A stretch of 64,000 nt of DNA from Talpa occidentalis (taxonomy: Eukaryota; Chordata; Mammalia; Eulipotyphla; Talpidae), in assembly GCF_014898055.3 (NCBI RefSeq), contig NW_023601212.1, forward strand, positions 45,868,329-45,932,328, given 5' to 3'. Of the stretch, positions 15,901 to 24,485 are shown one piece after another; position 1 is the first letter of the stretch; the number at the start of each line of letters is the position of its first letter. Under the pieces are notes generated by a model. It saw nothing but the letters and a program-made list of their open reading frames with translations, was not told the DNA's origin and searched no databases. The position numbers were made by a program, and so were the translations under genes.

Positions 15901-18900
15901 CAGCAGGCGCAGCAGGAGAGGTCTGTGCGCCATGTGGGACCCTCGCCAGCGCCCGGGGATTGAACTGGCACTGCAGAGGCTGTGGGCAGCTTCACAGCCC
16001 AGCGCTCAACCGCTGCGCCACCGGGGAGGCCCAGTGTTTGCATTTTTCAACCTTTTTCCTTTCTTTAACTCAGACTTGATAACTTCCATTGCCTTACCTT
16101 CAAGTTTTCTGATTCTTTTTCCAAATGTGCCTAAGTACCTCTAGTGAAATTTTCATTTTAGTTATTATGCTTTTCAGCTACAGAATTTTTTGTTTTCTAT
16201 CTTCCTGATATTTCCATTTTACTCACTCAATTTTCTTACTTTCTACATATAATCCTTTAGATTTCTGAAATTCTTTAAGACAGTTATTTTATTTATTTTA
16301 AATGTTTTTTTTAAGATTTATTTATTTATGCATACAAGAGCTGGGGTACAGGCCAGAGATGCGGAGGGTGAGAGGACTGATTCACCAGAGACAGAGTGGG
16401 GAACAGAACAAGCAGATTGACCGAAGTACATTGCTAAGGGGAGCAGCAGGCGAGTCAGGAGAGGTCTGCTGTGCCATGTGGGTTCCTCCCTGGCAGGCTG
16501 GGGATCGAACTCGTGCTGCAGATGCTGTGGGATTACTTCATAGTGCAGTGCTTAACCCCTTGCGCCACCGGGGAGGCCCAAAACAGTTATTTTAAAGTAT
16601 TTGTGTAGTACAGCTGTCATAAGGTCTTCTTCAGAGAGTTTCTATTGATTAACTTTGTTTTTTTCCAGCAGGTCATAATTTTCTCTTTCTTTATATGCTT
16701 TGTATTTTTTTTTTTGTTCAACATTTGATTTAATAATGTGATAACTCTATAAATCAAATTGCCCCCAGGATTTGCTGATTGTTGTTTTTGTTTGTCTGAA
16801 GGTATAAGATCAATATCTTCTCAGATCTAATTTTTTTTTAAGATTTATTTATCCATATAAGAGCTGGGGTGAGAGGATTCACCAGAGACAGAGCAGGGAG
16901 TAGAACAGGCAGATGTACTGCAGTACACTGCTGAGGTTTGCTGCGGGTGAGTCAGAAGACGTCTGCTGTGCCATGTGGGTCACCTCCCCAGCCGAGGATT
17001 GAACTCGTGCTGCAGTGGCTGTGGATAGCTTCATAGTGCTACGTCTTAACCCCTTGCACCACCAGGGAGGTGTCTCAGATCTGTTAAGCCTTTCCCTGGG
17101 TATGCATGGTTATTTTTTAATTTTCTCCATATAGGCAGGTGTTTTGGAATGACCCAGTCATTAATACATGGTTCACCAAAGTGGGAAAGGTGGAAAATGA
17201 AGGGATGGTAAGGGCATACTAGCACTTTAAATATCCTGAAAGGCACTTTACCTAGAGGAGTTTACCAAAAAAAGAACATATCTCTCTTCCCTATTTATCA
17301 CATTAAAACAGCTACTTAAGAGACACAACTGTCGATGGAGGGTAGAGTGATGATTTGTAAAAATGCACTGGGTAAATTGGTCTGTAGGTGGCATCTTGTG
17401 TAGTGGCTCTTTCTTTTTTTTGGATATCATCTTCTGTTGGGAGTATCATTTCTTGTTTGTTTTTCAGTTTAGGTGTTCACTTTAAGACCAAAACCTAAGT
17501 GTGACACTTTGGCTCTGTGCCAAATCTTTTTTTTTTTTTTTGCATTGTAGTTTGTCAAACAAACCTGAAAACAAAGCCTGACTCTGTCAGTACCTCTGAT
17601 CAGAAACAGCAACCAGTGAGCAGAGCTTAGATCCACAAAAACTGAAGGATAGGTCCTTTTGTCCAGCCTAACTCACACAGGTGTGTGCAAGCTGTTCCCA
17701 GGAATAGTCTCCTACATGGCTGCATGTTGGGGGATTAGAGCTAAAAGTGACCAAAATTAACCCCAATTTAAATATCCTGGTCTTCCCCCATTAAGTTGCA
17801 ATCCTACATGCTCTGGAGTTCCAAAATAGTTACATCAGAAAGATTCTTTTCAATGTCATTGCTGTCCAGGTGGGGAGACATATTCCTGGCGCTTCCTACC
17901 CCATGTTCCCTGAATCTGCCTCATTCTTAAAACTTTCTGAATTCATACACTTCAGCTGTTTTATTCCTATGGCCCAATGTGGTACCTTCCCAATTCTAAC
18001 ACAAATTTTAATCAATTATACCTTGTGTCAGGGCACATTTTATATATTCTGGTTTTCTGTAATGAACCAGATAGCAAACATATTTGGATTTGTAGGTCAC
18101 ATGGTCTGTATTACAACTACTTAACTCTTTTTTTTTTATTTTTTTTTAAAGAGGCATGTATTATTTATTTGTTTGTTTGTTTGTTTATTTGTTTGTTTAT
18201 ACATGCACTGGGTACAGTCAGAAGCACGGGAGGGTGAGAGAATTCACCAGAGCCAGAGTGGGGAGCAGAGCAGGCAGAAGGACCGAAGTACACTGCTGAG
18301 GGGAGCAGCGGGCGGCAGGAGAGGTCTGCGCGCCATGTGGGACCCTCCTCCGGTGGCCGGGGAGCAGCCAGGGATCGAACTGGCGCCGCAGAGGCCGCAG
18401 GCAGCTTCGCAACCCAGCGTTCAACCGCTGCGCCACCAGGGAGGCCCACAACTATTTACCTCTTAATGCCCCTTCAAGCAGTCAAAAAGATGTCAGTGAG
18501 TGGAGTAAGGCTTCCTTTGAGCACACAAATTTGAATTTCATGTAATTTTCATATATCGCAAAATATTATCCTTATTTTGGTTTTGACGGTTACTTAAAAA
18601 AAGTAACACTCATTCTCAGCTCATAGGCCATAACATACACATACACAGGCTGCAATTTGGCCCAGGGATAAGATCTGCTAACTCATGCGGTATTCAAAAT
18701 ACCTGGGCTACATTAATGTCGAATAAAGAATTTACATCAGAATGGTAGTTGCCTTTTTATAATATTATATTTAACAGTACAAATAACCTTTGATCAGATA
18801 TACTCAAACAGTATACTACATTAGCAGAGTCCCAATCTAAGGATCCTATAGAAATGGTTACGTTGTATTATGTGAACTCACCAAACATAATATAATACTG

Positions 18901-21900
18901 GGATTTTCCATTCAGTTTCTTCTGATCCACATCTGCAGGGAAGATCTTGATGTAGCCCCCTCCACAGTCCATCTTCTGCTCATGTTTCACTGTGTACTGA
19001 ATCACCAGAGTCTTCCCTTTATTGCTAAATGGTTTGAACCGTGCAGAGATGGCATAAAATCGGCCATTTTGAGTGGTTTGCAGACCTTTAAACAAAAAGT
19101 ACTCATGAAGCACTCGTTACATCACTATGCTCAGTGATTTGGGGAAGTTAATGGTTGTCTTTCCCCCACCCCCAAGGTCCACAGAGTTTCTATTTCATAT
19201 CCAGACATGTTTTTGCAGTGTTTTTTTTAATTTTTTTTTTTAAGATTTATTTATTTATACAAGCACTGGGCACAGTCAGAAGTGCTGGAAGGTGAGAGAA
19301 TTCACCGGAGTGGGGAGCAGAGCAGGCAGAAGGACCGAGGTACACTGCTGAGGGGAGCAGCGGGTGGCAGGAGAGGTCTGCGCGCCATGTGGGACCCTCC
19401 TCCGGTGGCCGGGGAGTGGCTGGGGAGCAGCCGGGGATCGAACCGGCGCTACAGAGGCTGCGGGCAGCTTCGCAACCCAGCGCCCAATCGCTGTGCCACC
19501 GGGGAGGCCCTGTTTTTGCATTTAATATGACAGCATTGTCTTAAGTTATAAAAACACTTTCAGTTTAAATGATAAGTATGCAATCTAATTATAGATTAAA
19601 TGTTAGTTTTGCTTCCATTAATCTTCCAAGGGATGGGAATATCCAGTAGACCCTTGCACAACATGGGCTTAGGGATACCAGCCCACATGAAAATAATCTC
19701 ACACATGTTCCACAACCTCAAATTCAACCAACCAACATCCCCAATTGGTTGAATCTATGCATTTGGAAACGCACAGATAGAAAAAAATCCATGTGGAAGC
19801 ATAAAGTTCAAAAGCATGTTGTTCAAGGGTCAACTGTACGATGAAGCTTGAGCAGCAACTGAATTTTAAAAGGGCATACATATCTTTTCCTTAATTGTCA
19901 TCTAAAAACAGCTGTTGATGGAAGAGTGCTGATTTAAAAAAAAAAAAAGTGCTTCCTGGCACTGGCGAACTGGCCTGTAGGTGGCATCTGTGTGATGGCT
20001 CCTTTTTTGAAGATACCATATTTTGTTGGGAAAACCATCTCATGTTTGCTTTATAAGTTTAAGTGTTCACTTTAAGATCAAAACCATCCTCAGTACACTT
20101 AGGCTCTATACCAAATCCTTATCTTGCATTGCAGGTTGTGAGACAAACCTGAAAACAGAGCCAGTCTTGTTATTGCCTACCCTTCCTTGCTCCACGCTGG
20201 GCCCCACAGCAACTTATGTAGCCATTATAAATAAACTCAGCATTTTGCATCAGTATGTCTACACCTGAACTCATACCTGACTCCCCAGTGTCACACCTCT
20301 TTTTCTGCATGCTCCCCGCAGAACATATATATATATATATATACACACACCTCTTTCGTATATGTGTGTGTATATATATATACATATACACATACACATA
20401 TATACACCTCTTTTTCTGCATCCTCCATTCATATATATATGTATATATATATATAATACATATATACATATATGTATATATGTATACATATATATGTATA
20501 CATATATATGTATATATATAATATGTACATATGTATATATGTATACATATATATGTATACATATATATGTATATATATATAATACATATATACATATATA
20601 TATATGTATATATATATGGCAGGTTTATTAGGACAAGGGACAGAAAAGTAAAGTACACTTGCATAGACACAAGCGGGCAGGAAGAGCAGCCCCAAAGGGA
20701 CAGGTTTGCTAAGAGAGGCCTGCATGGTTGCAGGCGGGCGGCCTTGAGGAGAGCAGCCTCCGCTGAGGGAGGTCAGTCCTGGCATGGTACAGGTCACTGG
20801 CAGGCAGGAAGCTGCTGCACTGCAGAGGAGAGCTGGTGAAAAGAAGCACCTGCATAGTCACAAGTGGGCAGAGGAATTGCTGCCTGCATCCTCTATTCTT
20901 AACCCATCTTGCTCTTGTTCAAGGAATTTGCAGTCAATGCCCCCCCTCCACTCCAATTATACAGGCAATTCCTAAGGCCCTAAGATTCATCATCTCCCTC
21001 TGTGTCTTGACATCCCCCCGCCCCCCTCCCTGGTCTCCCACTACTTCCCATCTCTGACAAATTTTTATCATCTTTCCATACATGGCTTCTATGTCATGGT
21101 CCCAGGGGACCATAAATGGATGGACCTCTCCGCAGTGCCTTGCCCTGCATGTGCTCTAAGTAGACACATGCTACAGTGAATGAAATGTACCAAATCTCAG
21201 GATCCCAGATTGGAGAAAGGAAAAATCCCCAAATGACTTCAAGTGGGAACCCCAGTCCTTGAACAAGCTCCATGGAACAACATGTTTATTTTCACTCCAT
21301 TTTCCTCACATAGGCTAATTCTGACTATTTGGAGTAACATCCATCTTACAAAACAATGCACACACAATCCAAAGTCAGAGGCTGCTGGACACCAGAGTAA
21401 TAGGGCCAAATGGAGGTTGAGTGGAAAGTGGTGATGAGGGAAACTTAACTAAATCAAGGATTGGTGAATTTTTTCTATAAGGTCAGAGTAAATATTTTAG
21501 ATTCTGTGGGTTATTCAGTCTCTGTCCTAACTACTGCATTCTGCCTTTACAGCATGAAAGTAGCCATAGACTACATGTAAACAAATGGCCATAGCAGTGT
21601 TCCATTAAAAATTTATTTATGGGCCTCCCTGGTGGCACACCGGGTTAAGCACCATACTGTGAAGCTGTCTGCAGCCTCTACAGAGCTGGTTCAACTCCCG
21701 GCCAGCCAGGTAGAAACCCACATGGCACAGCAGACCTCTCCTGCCTCGCACACTGCTCCCCTCAAGCAGTGTCTTCGGTCTGCCTGTTCTGCTCCCCGCC
21801 CTGTCTCTGGTGAATTCTCTCACCCTCCCACACCTCTGATCTGTACCCCAGTTCTTGTATGAATAAAAAATAAAAATCTTTTTAAAAATAAAATAAATAA

Positions 21901-22903
21901 AAATTTATTTATGGACAACGAAATTTTCATACATTTAATTGAAAGTTATATAATCTCTAGGTATCACAAAATACCATTGCCCTCTCACTTCTTCCACAAC
22001 CATTAAAAAAATGTAAAAACCATTTGTAGCTTGCTGGCTACATAAAAATAGGCAGTGCATATAGTTAAGAGGAAATCAGAACAGAAATTATTACTGGCAT
22101 CAGGAGGCTAGGGGGAAAGGGGAGAGGTCTCTGGAGTTGAGGGAGGCCACTTTCTTGACTTGGATATACACTTTTAACATTCACTGTGTTGTACCCCCTA
22201 AGATCTGTGCACTTGTCAGCATATACCTTTTATTTCAATTTTTTAAAATGTGAAAACAAGATCTATTATCGAATCTTTTTCTCTCTGCAGGGCAAGGATC
22301 TCCAAACTCTTGAACAGCGCTTATCAGGCAGAGTGATCTTTGGCAAGTAGAGAAAGAGTAAACAAGAACAACACTAGACCCTACCTGTGCCTTAGATTCC
22401 TCAGCTGTGACATGAGTGTGAGAGGTGTAGGGGTGTGGCCCACCTACCTTGAAAAGTTGGTATGGGAGTGTTTTCTCACGATTCCTACACTAACCTTTGT
22501 CTTTCTCTTTATGACCATAAAATTTCCCTGACGAGAGTCTAAAATGGCCAAATTGGGAGTCATTTGCAGAGTGCACCCATCGGTTCCTCCAGCGCTCTGT
22601 GGGGGTAAACAATATTGGTTAGAGCTGAAAACTGTTAATTTGGGTCACAGGGAGGGTAAAGGGACCCCTCGAAGCTTCACAGCTTCGAGGTTTCACTACC
22701 ACCGACATAGCTGCGACAGACAGGCCGGGGTCAAGAGTGACTCGAGAGGTCCGTTGAGAAGTGGGGTATCGGGGACCTTACACCTCTGCCAACACGGGCG
22801 TTGCCCCTTCACCTCCGTCTAGAAATTCCTCCTGGAAGTAGACGGTGGCCAACACCACACGTAGCACGCAAAAGGCCCAGAGAGAGACAACAGGAGCGGC
22901 CAT
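9743..22903 (-). CDS. CALR3: CALR3, calreticulin-3 (calsperin), exons 1-5, 3' part off window
   Basis: CALR3 is the testis-specific calreticulin paralogue, an ER-lumen chaperone needed for sperm membrane-protein maturation in mouse. Five exons join in phase: 22813-22903, 22495-22596, 18882-19085, 12914-13008 and 9743-9931, giving 227 of about 384 codons. Residues 1-19 form a signal peptide ([19 protein letters not shown]). Both calreticulin signatures are present: [16 protein letters not shown] at about 98-113, and IMFGPDICG at about 130-138 across the exon 3/4 junction. Cys105/Cys137 and the sugar-site positions Tyr109, Lys111, Tyr128 and Asp135 match calreticulin numbering. All junctions are GT-AG, and exons 2, 3 and 4 (102, 204, 95 bp) match CALR exon lengths as I recall them. 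The P-domain remainder and C-domain (exons 6 on) must lie left of position 1. Confidence 0.97.
9932..11774. other. CALR3 intron 4, left part: no gene found
   Basis: No coding exon, RNA gene or clear repeat recognised. There is a pyrimidine-rich stretch at 10690-10760. All ORFs are under 100 codons and lack recognisable similarity. Old unclassified repeats are possible. Confidence 0.5.
11794..12058 (-). repeat. tRNA-derived SINE
   Basis: Antisense copy reading from tail (TTTATTTATGCATACAAGA) to head (CACCACAGAGACCC). A 19-base target-site duplication is at 11775-11793 and 12059-12077. Confidence 0.88.
12361..12535 (-). repeat. L1 3'-end relic
   Basis: TTGAAATATAATTGACATAA followed by TTAGTTTCAGGAATGCAACA and ACCACAATAAGTCTATATCTC is characteristic of old L1M 3' ends read in antisense. 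It is interrupted on the right by the next SINE. Confidence 0.6.
12548..12836 (-). repeat. tRNA-derived SINE
   Basis: Tail (AAAAAGATTTATTTTATCCATGC) to head (CACCAGGGAGGCCC). Target-site duplication AAACTATTTTCT at 12536-12547 and 12837-12848. It ends only about 80 bases from CALR3 exon 4. Confidence 0.85.
12914..13008 (-). CDS. CALR3: CALR3 exon 4
   Basis: 95 bp, phase 1 to 0, encoding (G)[19 protein letters not shown] and on to SIRCK. Acceptor TTTTTGTAG precedes 13008; donor AAG|GTAAAT. It completes the second calreticulin signature and carries Asp135 and Cys137. Confidence 0.95.
13085..13300 (+). repeat. Old interspersed repeat, copy 1 of 3
   Basis: GTCACTCAACGACAGGGACA, TTCTGAGAAATGCATCCTTAGG and TGCAAACATCATAGGGTAGAA match a common mammalian repeat that I recognise but cannot name with confidence. 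Related copies are at 32020-32345 and 39905-40115. Confidence 0.5.
13590..13735 (+). repeat. MIR element
   Basis: TATCCCAGTTTATAAAACAGGG, AATTAAGTGAGCTAATATATG and TAGTATGGCAAAGCTCAGTA follow the MIR core and 3' order. Confidence 0.65.
13748..13789. repeat. Microsatellite (CT)n(CA)n
   Basis: About eleven CT units run directly into a CA run interrupted by T. Confidence 0.95.
13790..14670. other. CALR3 intron 3, no gene found
   Basis: AT-rich intronic sequence. Nothing recognisable beyond scattered short ORFs. Confidence 0.5.
14672..14790 (+). repeat. MIR element
   Basis: CTCTGAAGTTGGACTAACC, TTAATCTTTCTGAGCTTCAG and TTCCCTATTTGCAAAATGGG are the classic MIR core. Confidence 0.75.
14874..15178 (+). 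repeat. tRNA-derived SINE, GC-rich subfamily
   Basis: GGTGGCGCAGCGGTTGAAC A box, GGTTCGATCCC B box, A-rich tail. Target-site duplication AAGTACTCTA at 14864-14873 and 15179-15188. The sequence CGGCTGCTCCCCAGCCACTC is partly doubled inside the body. Confidence 0.92.
15179..15780. other. CALR3 intron 3, no gene found
   Basis: AT-rich intron. No exon or recognisable repeat identified. Confidence 0.5.
15786..16032 (-). repeat. tRNA-derived SINE, GC-rich subfamily
   Basis: Antisense copy from TTTATTTATACAAGCACTGGG to GCGCCACCGGGGAGGCCC. Short flanking repeat GCATTTTT on both sides. Confidence 0.88.
16036..16280. repeat. Probable old LINE relic
   Basis: The T-rich text (TTTCTTTAACTCAGACTTGA, TTCAAGTTTTCTGATTC) resembles antisense L1/L2 fragments, continuing at about 16600-16820 beyond a SINE. 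The family was not resolved. Confidence 0.3.
16292..16582 (-). repeat. tRNA-derived SINE
   Basis: Tail to head antisense copy with target-site duplication ACAGTTATTTTA at 16280-16291 and 16583-16594. Confidence 0.9.
16829..17072 (-). repeat. tRNA-derived SINE, internally shortened
   Basis: The tail begins AAGATTTATTTATCCATATAAG and the head ends CACCACCAGGGAGG. Target-site duplication TCTCAGATCT at 16819-16828 and 17073-17082. About 30 bases of the usual body after the tail are missing. Confidence 0.88.
17273..17610 (+). repeat. Duplicated intronic segment, copy A
   Basis: Shares ordered blocks with 19874-20185: GTAGGTGGCATCT, TTAGGTGTTCACTTTAAGA and AAACCTGAAAACA. Either a local duplication flanking CALR3 exon 3 or two copies of one unnamed repeat. 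Confidence 0.6.
17620..18110. other. CALR3 intron 3, no gene found
   Basis: No exon, RNA gene or repeat recognised. Ends in a T-rich run at the next SINE. Confidence 0.45.
18128..18447 (-). repeat. tRNA-derived SINE, GC-rich subfamily
   Basis: Well-preserved antisense copy with a (TTTG)n-modified tail at 18165-18195. Imperfect target-site duplication at about 18113-18127 and 18448-18462. Confidence 0.9.
18882..19085 (-). CDS. CALR3: CALR3 exon 3
   Basis: 204 bp, phase 1 to 1, residues 65-133 from [17 protein letters not shown] to QYYIMFG. Acceptor GTTTAAAG; donor TTTG|GTGAGT. It holds the first calreticulin signature, Cys105, Tyr109, Lys111 and Tyr128. Confidence 0.96.
19218..19510 (-). repeat. 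tRNA-derived SINE, GC-rich subfamily
   Basis: Antisense copy with target-site duplication TGTTTTTGCA at 19208-19217 and 19511-19520. It has the same GGGGAGTGGCTGGGGAGCAG doubling as the copy at 14874, so they share a subfamily. Confidence 0.92.
19645..19842 (+). repeat. Tigger-type DNA transposon relic
   Basis: Terminal inverted repeats resembling GACCCTTGCACAACATGGG and TTGTTCAAGGGTCAACTG bound an internally deleted body with CCAATTGGTTGAATC. This is the usual form of small Tigger/mariner-class relics. Confidence 0.65.
19874..20185 (+). repeat. Duplicated intronic segment, copy B
   Basis: Diverged direct copy of 17273-17610, lying on the other side of CALR3 exon 3. Confidence 0.6.
20324..20618. 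repeat. AT-rich complex microsatellite
   Basis: (TA)n, (TATG)n and (CA)n runs form alternating ATGTATACAT-type palindromes. A block of about 55 bases is repeated at about 20468-20522 and 20527-20583. Long ORFs full of Y, I, H and C are artefacts. Confidence 0.95.
20640..20890. repeat. Degenerate minisatellite, about 64-base units
   Basis: Four imperfect units carry TGCATAGACACAAGCGGGCA, TGCATGGTTGCAGGCGGGCG, GGCATGGTACAGGTCACTGG and TGCATAGTCACAAGTGGGCA, each followed by a CAGC or CTGC-rich end. On the minus strand, AATAAA follows at about 20627-20632, so this may be the 3' part of an unnamed retroelement or LTR. Confidence 0.55.
20891..21450. other. CALR3 intron 2, no gene found
   Basis: C-rich runs near 20940-20950 and 21015-21030. 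No exon recognised. Confidence 0.45.
21455..22060 (-). repeat. hAT-Charlie-like DNA transposon relic, split by a SINE
   Basis: TAAGGTCAGAGTAAATATTTTAGA, CATGAAAGTAGCCATAGAC and GTTCCATTAAAAATTTATTTAT resemble a common nonautonomous DNA element. The SINE at 21623-21898 interrupts it. The family name is uncertain. Confidence 0.45.
21623..21898 (+). repeat. tRNA-derived SINE
   Basis: Head GCCTCCCTGGTGGCACACC, tail GAATAAAAAATAAAAATC. Target-site duplication AAAAATTTATTTATGG at 21607-21622 and 21899-21914. Confidence 0.9.
22495..22596 (-). CDS. CALR3: CALR3 exon 2
   Basis: 102 bp, the same length I recall for CALR exon 2, encoding (E)[19 protein letters not shown] to EKDK. Acceptor TACCCCCACAG; donor AAAG|GTTAGTG. 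Confidence 0.95.
22667..22690. repeat. Perfect short hairpin in CALR3 intron 1
   Basis: CCTCGAAGCT and AGCTTCGAGG are exact reverse complements around a 4-base loop. Confidence 0.8.
22813..22903 (-). CDS. CALR3: CALR3 exon 1 (coding part)
   Basis: The ATG at 22901-22903 opens a signal peptide followed by [10 protein letters not shown]. 91 bp, ending phase 1 at GGAG|GTGAAG. This is the only in-frame ATG before the conserved YFQEEF motif. Confidence 0.95.
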
Positions 22904-23420
22904 TCACGGGGAGGGCGCTTCTCGCAACGCCCCTTTGCGCCTGGCGGTCTTCGCGACGCGCGGGACTCTCTGAGAATTACAAATCCCGTCACGCCTCGCG
23001 ATTATGACCTGAGACACCATTGGTCCCCGGTGGGGGTGCTGTGCACACAGCCCTGGAACTACCACTCCCATGATGCCAGGCGATTGTGACCTGGAGCCCC
23101 ATTGGTCTTCGTAGTGCGGTGCGCGCCGGGAGATGTAGTCTCTTCCGCTCTGGAACTGTTGCTGGGGCAACGGTCCTCTGGGGCCTAAGGGTGCTGCCAG
23201 AGCGCTTTGGTGGCTTCAGTAGATGGACAGCTTGGGAGGAGGTTGACCTGGAGGCTGCGGGGCCGAACTACCAGATTTAAGAAAGGAATTGCGTGGAAAC
23301 TGGGCCCATTCTCGAGGTGAGCTGGGAGGGTTGCCCGCGCCTCTAGCCTTAATTACCCTGTCTGGGGCGCACTCGCAAGCCTGCTTCACTAGGGTCGCTC
23401 TGGAAGAGTTAGATGGTCTG
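22890..23420. promoter_or_regulatory. Bidirectional CpG-rich promoter of CALR3 and C19orf44
   Basis: The CALR3 start codon is at 22903 on the minus strand, and the C19orf44 non-coding exon 1 donor is at 23316/23317 on the plus strand, so the two starts share this CpG-dense stretch. ZNF143/THAP11-like sites: TTACAAATCCCGTCACGCC (from 22977) and ACTACCACTCCCATGATGCC (from 23058) on plus, and CCGGGAGATGTAGT (23126-23139) in reverse. Inverted CCAAT boxes (ATTGG) are at 23019-23023 and 23101-23105. No TATA box was seen. Confidence 0.8.
23150..23316 (+). other. C19orf44: C19orf44 exon 1, non-coding (5' end approximate)
   Basis: A CTCGAG|GTGAGC donor at 23317 is the best plus-strand donor in the island. 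The coding sequence starts one base into the next exon at 28277, so an upstream 5' UTR exon is required. The transcription start is inferred, not seen. Confidence 0.55.
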
Positions 23421-23449
23421 AAGCCCTCCACCATGTCCAGAGTTTGGTT

Positions 23450-24330
23450 TATTTATTTTTAAGCAACTTTATTGAGGATTTATTTACGTAGCCATACAAT
23501 TCTACCCTTTTGAAGTGTACAGCTCCATTGTTTTGCATGAATTTGTCGAGTGATGCAACTTCACCACGATGCAACTTCACTTTTCCCATCACTCCCAAAG
23601 AGATTCTTCCTGCCTCTTTGCAGTCCATCCCGCACCTACCTCCAGCTTCAGCTCACAACCGCGGTACTTTCTGAGTCTAAATTTGCCTTTTCTGTACAAT
23701 AATAAATGGAAGTATAGTGTGTGTGTGTTTGCATGTGGTTACTTACCCTCAGTGTAAGTAAGATGTATTTGTCTGTTCCTTCTTATTGCTGAATAGTATG
23801 ACATCATGTGGATGGACCTTAGTTCTTTTGCATTCACTAGTTAATGTACATTTGGCTTGTTTCCCCATTTTATGTGCTATAAACAATAACTATTGTGAAT
23901 GTATGCCTCTACATTTCAATTATCTTGGCCCATGCAGCAGTGGAATTGCTGGATCATGTGGCAACTATGCTTAATCTTTTGAGAAACTACCAAACTCCTT
24001 TCTGTATTGCCTGTCGCCCCATTTTACAATCCCACCAACAGGATATGAGGCTTTCAGTTTCTTCATATCCTTGCTAATACTTGTTATTATCTGTATTTTT
24101 GGTTCTAGCCATCCTAGTGTATGTAAAGTGGGATCTCATGCTGGTCCTAACTTGCTTTTCTCTAGTCATGTTGGAACATCTTTTCCTGTGTTTATCAGCC
24201 ATTTGTATGTTTTTTTGGGTAAAATATCTGTTTAGGTCTTTTGTCCATTGGTTTATTTTATTCCATTTTTATTTTCATTTTTAAATTTAGGTATAATTGA
24301 AAGATAACATTATATTAGTTTCAGGTATAG
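23450..24330 (-). repeat. L1M 3' relic, antisense
   Basis: TTCTTATTGCTGAATAGTAT, CAGTGGAATTGCTGGATCATG, ATCCCACCAACAGGATATGAGG and CTAGCCATCCTAGTGTATG follow old L1 ORF2/3' UTR order read backwards. Confidence 0.8.
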
Positions 24331-24485
24331 AACATAATGAATTGATATGTATGTGCCATTGGTTTATTTTTTAATTTCATTGCTTTTAAAATACATATAT
24401 TTTAATTGTAGTAAATAGTACATTACATAAAATGTGCCCTCTTTATCATTTTCTATTGGTTTATTTTTAAACCCAAGGAGACTCT

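Noticed and set aside
20170..20797. Overlapping ORFs rich in Tyr, Ile, His and Cys on both strands
   Set aside because: Translations of an AT-rich microsatellite.
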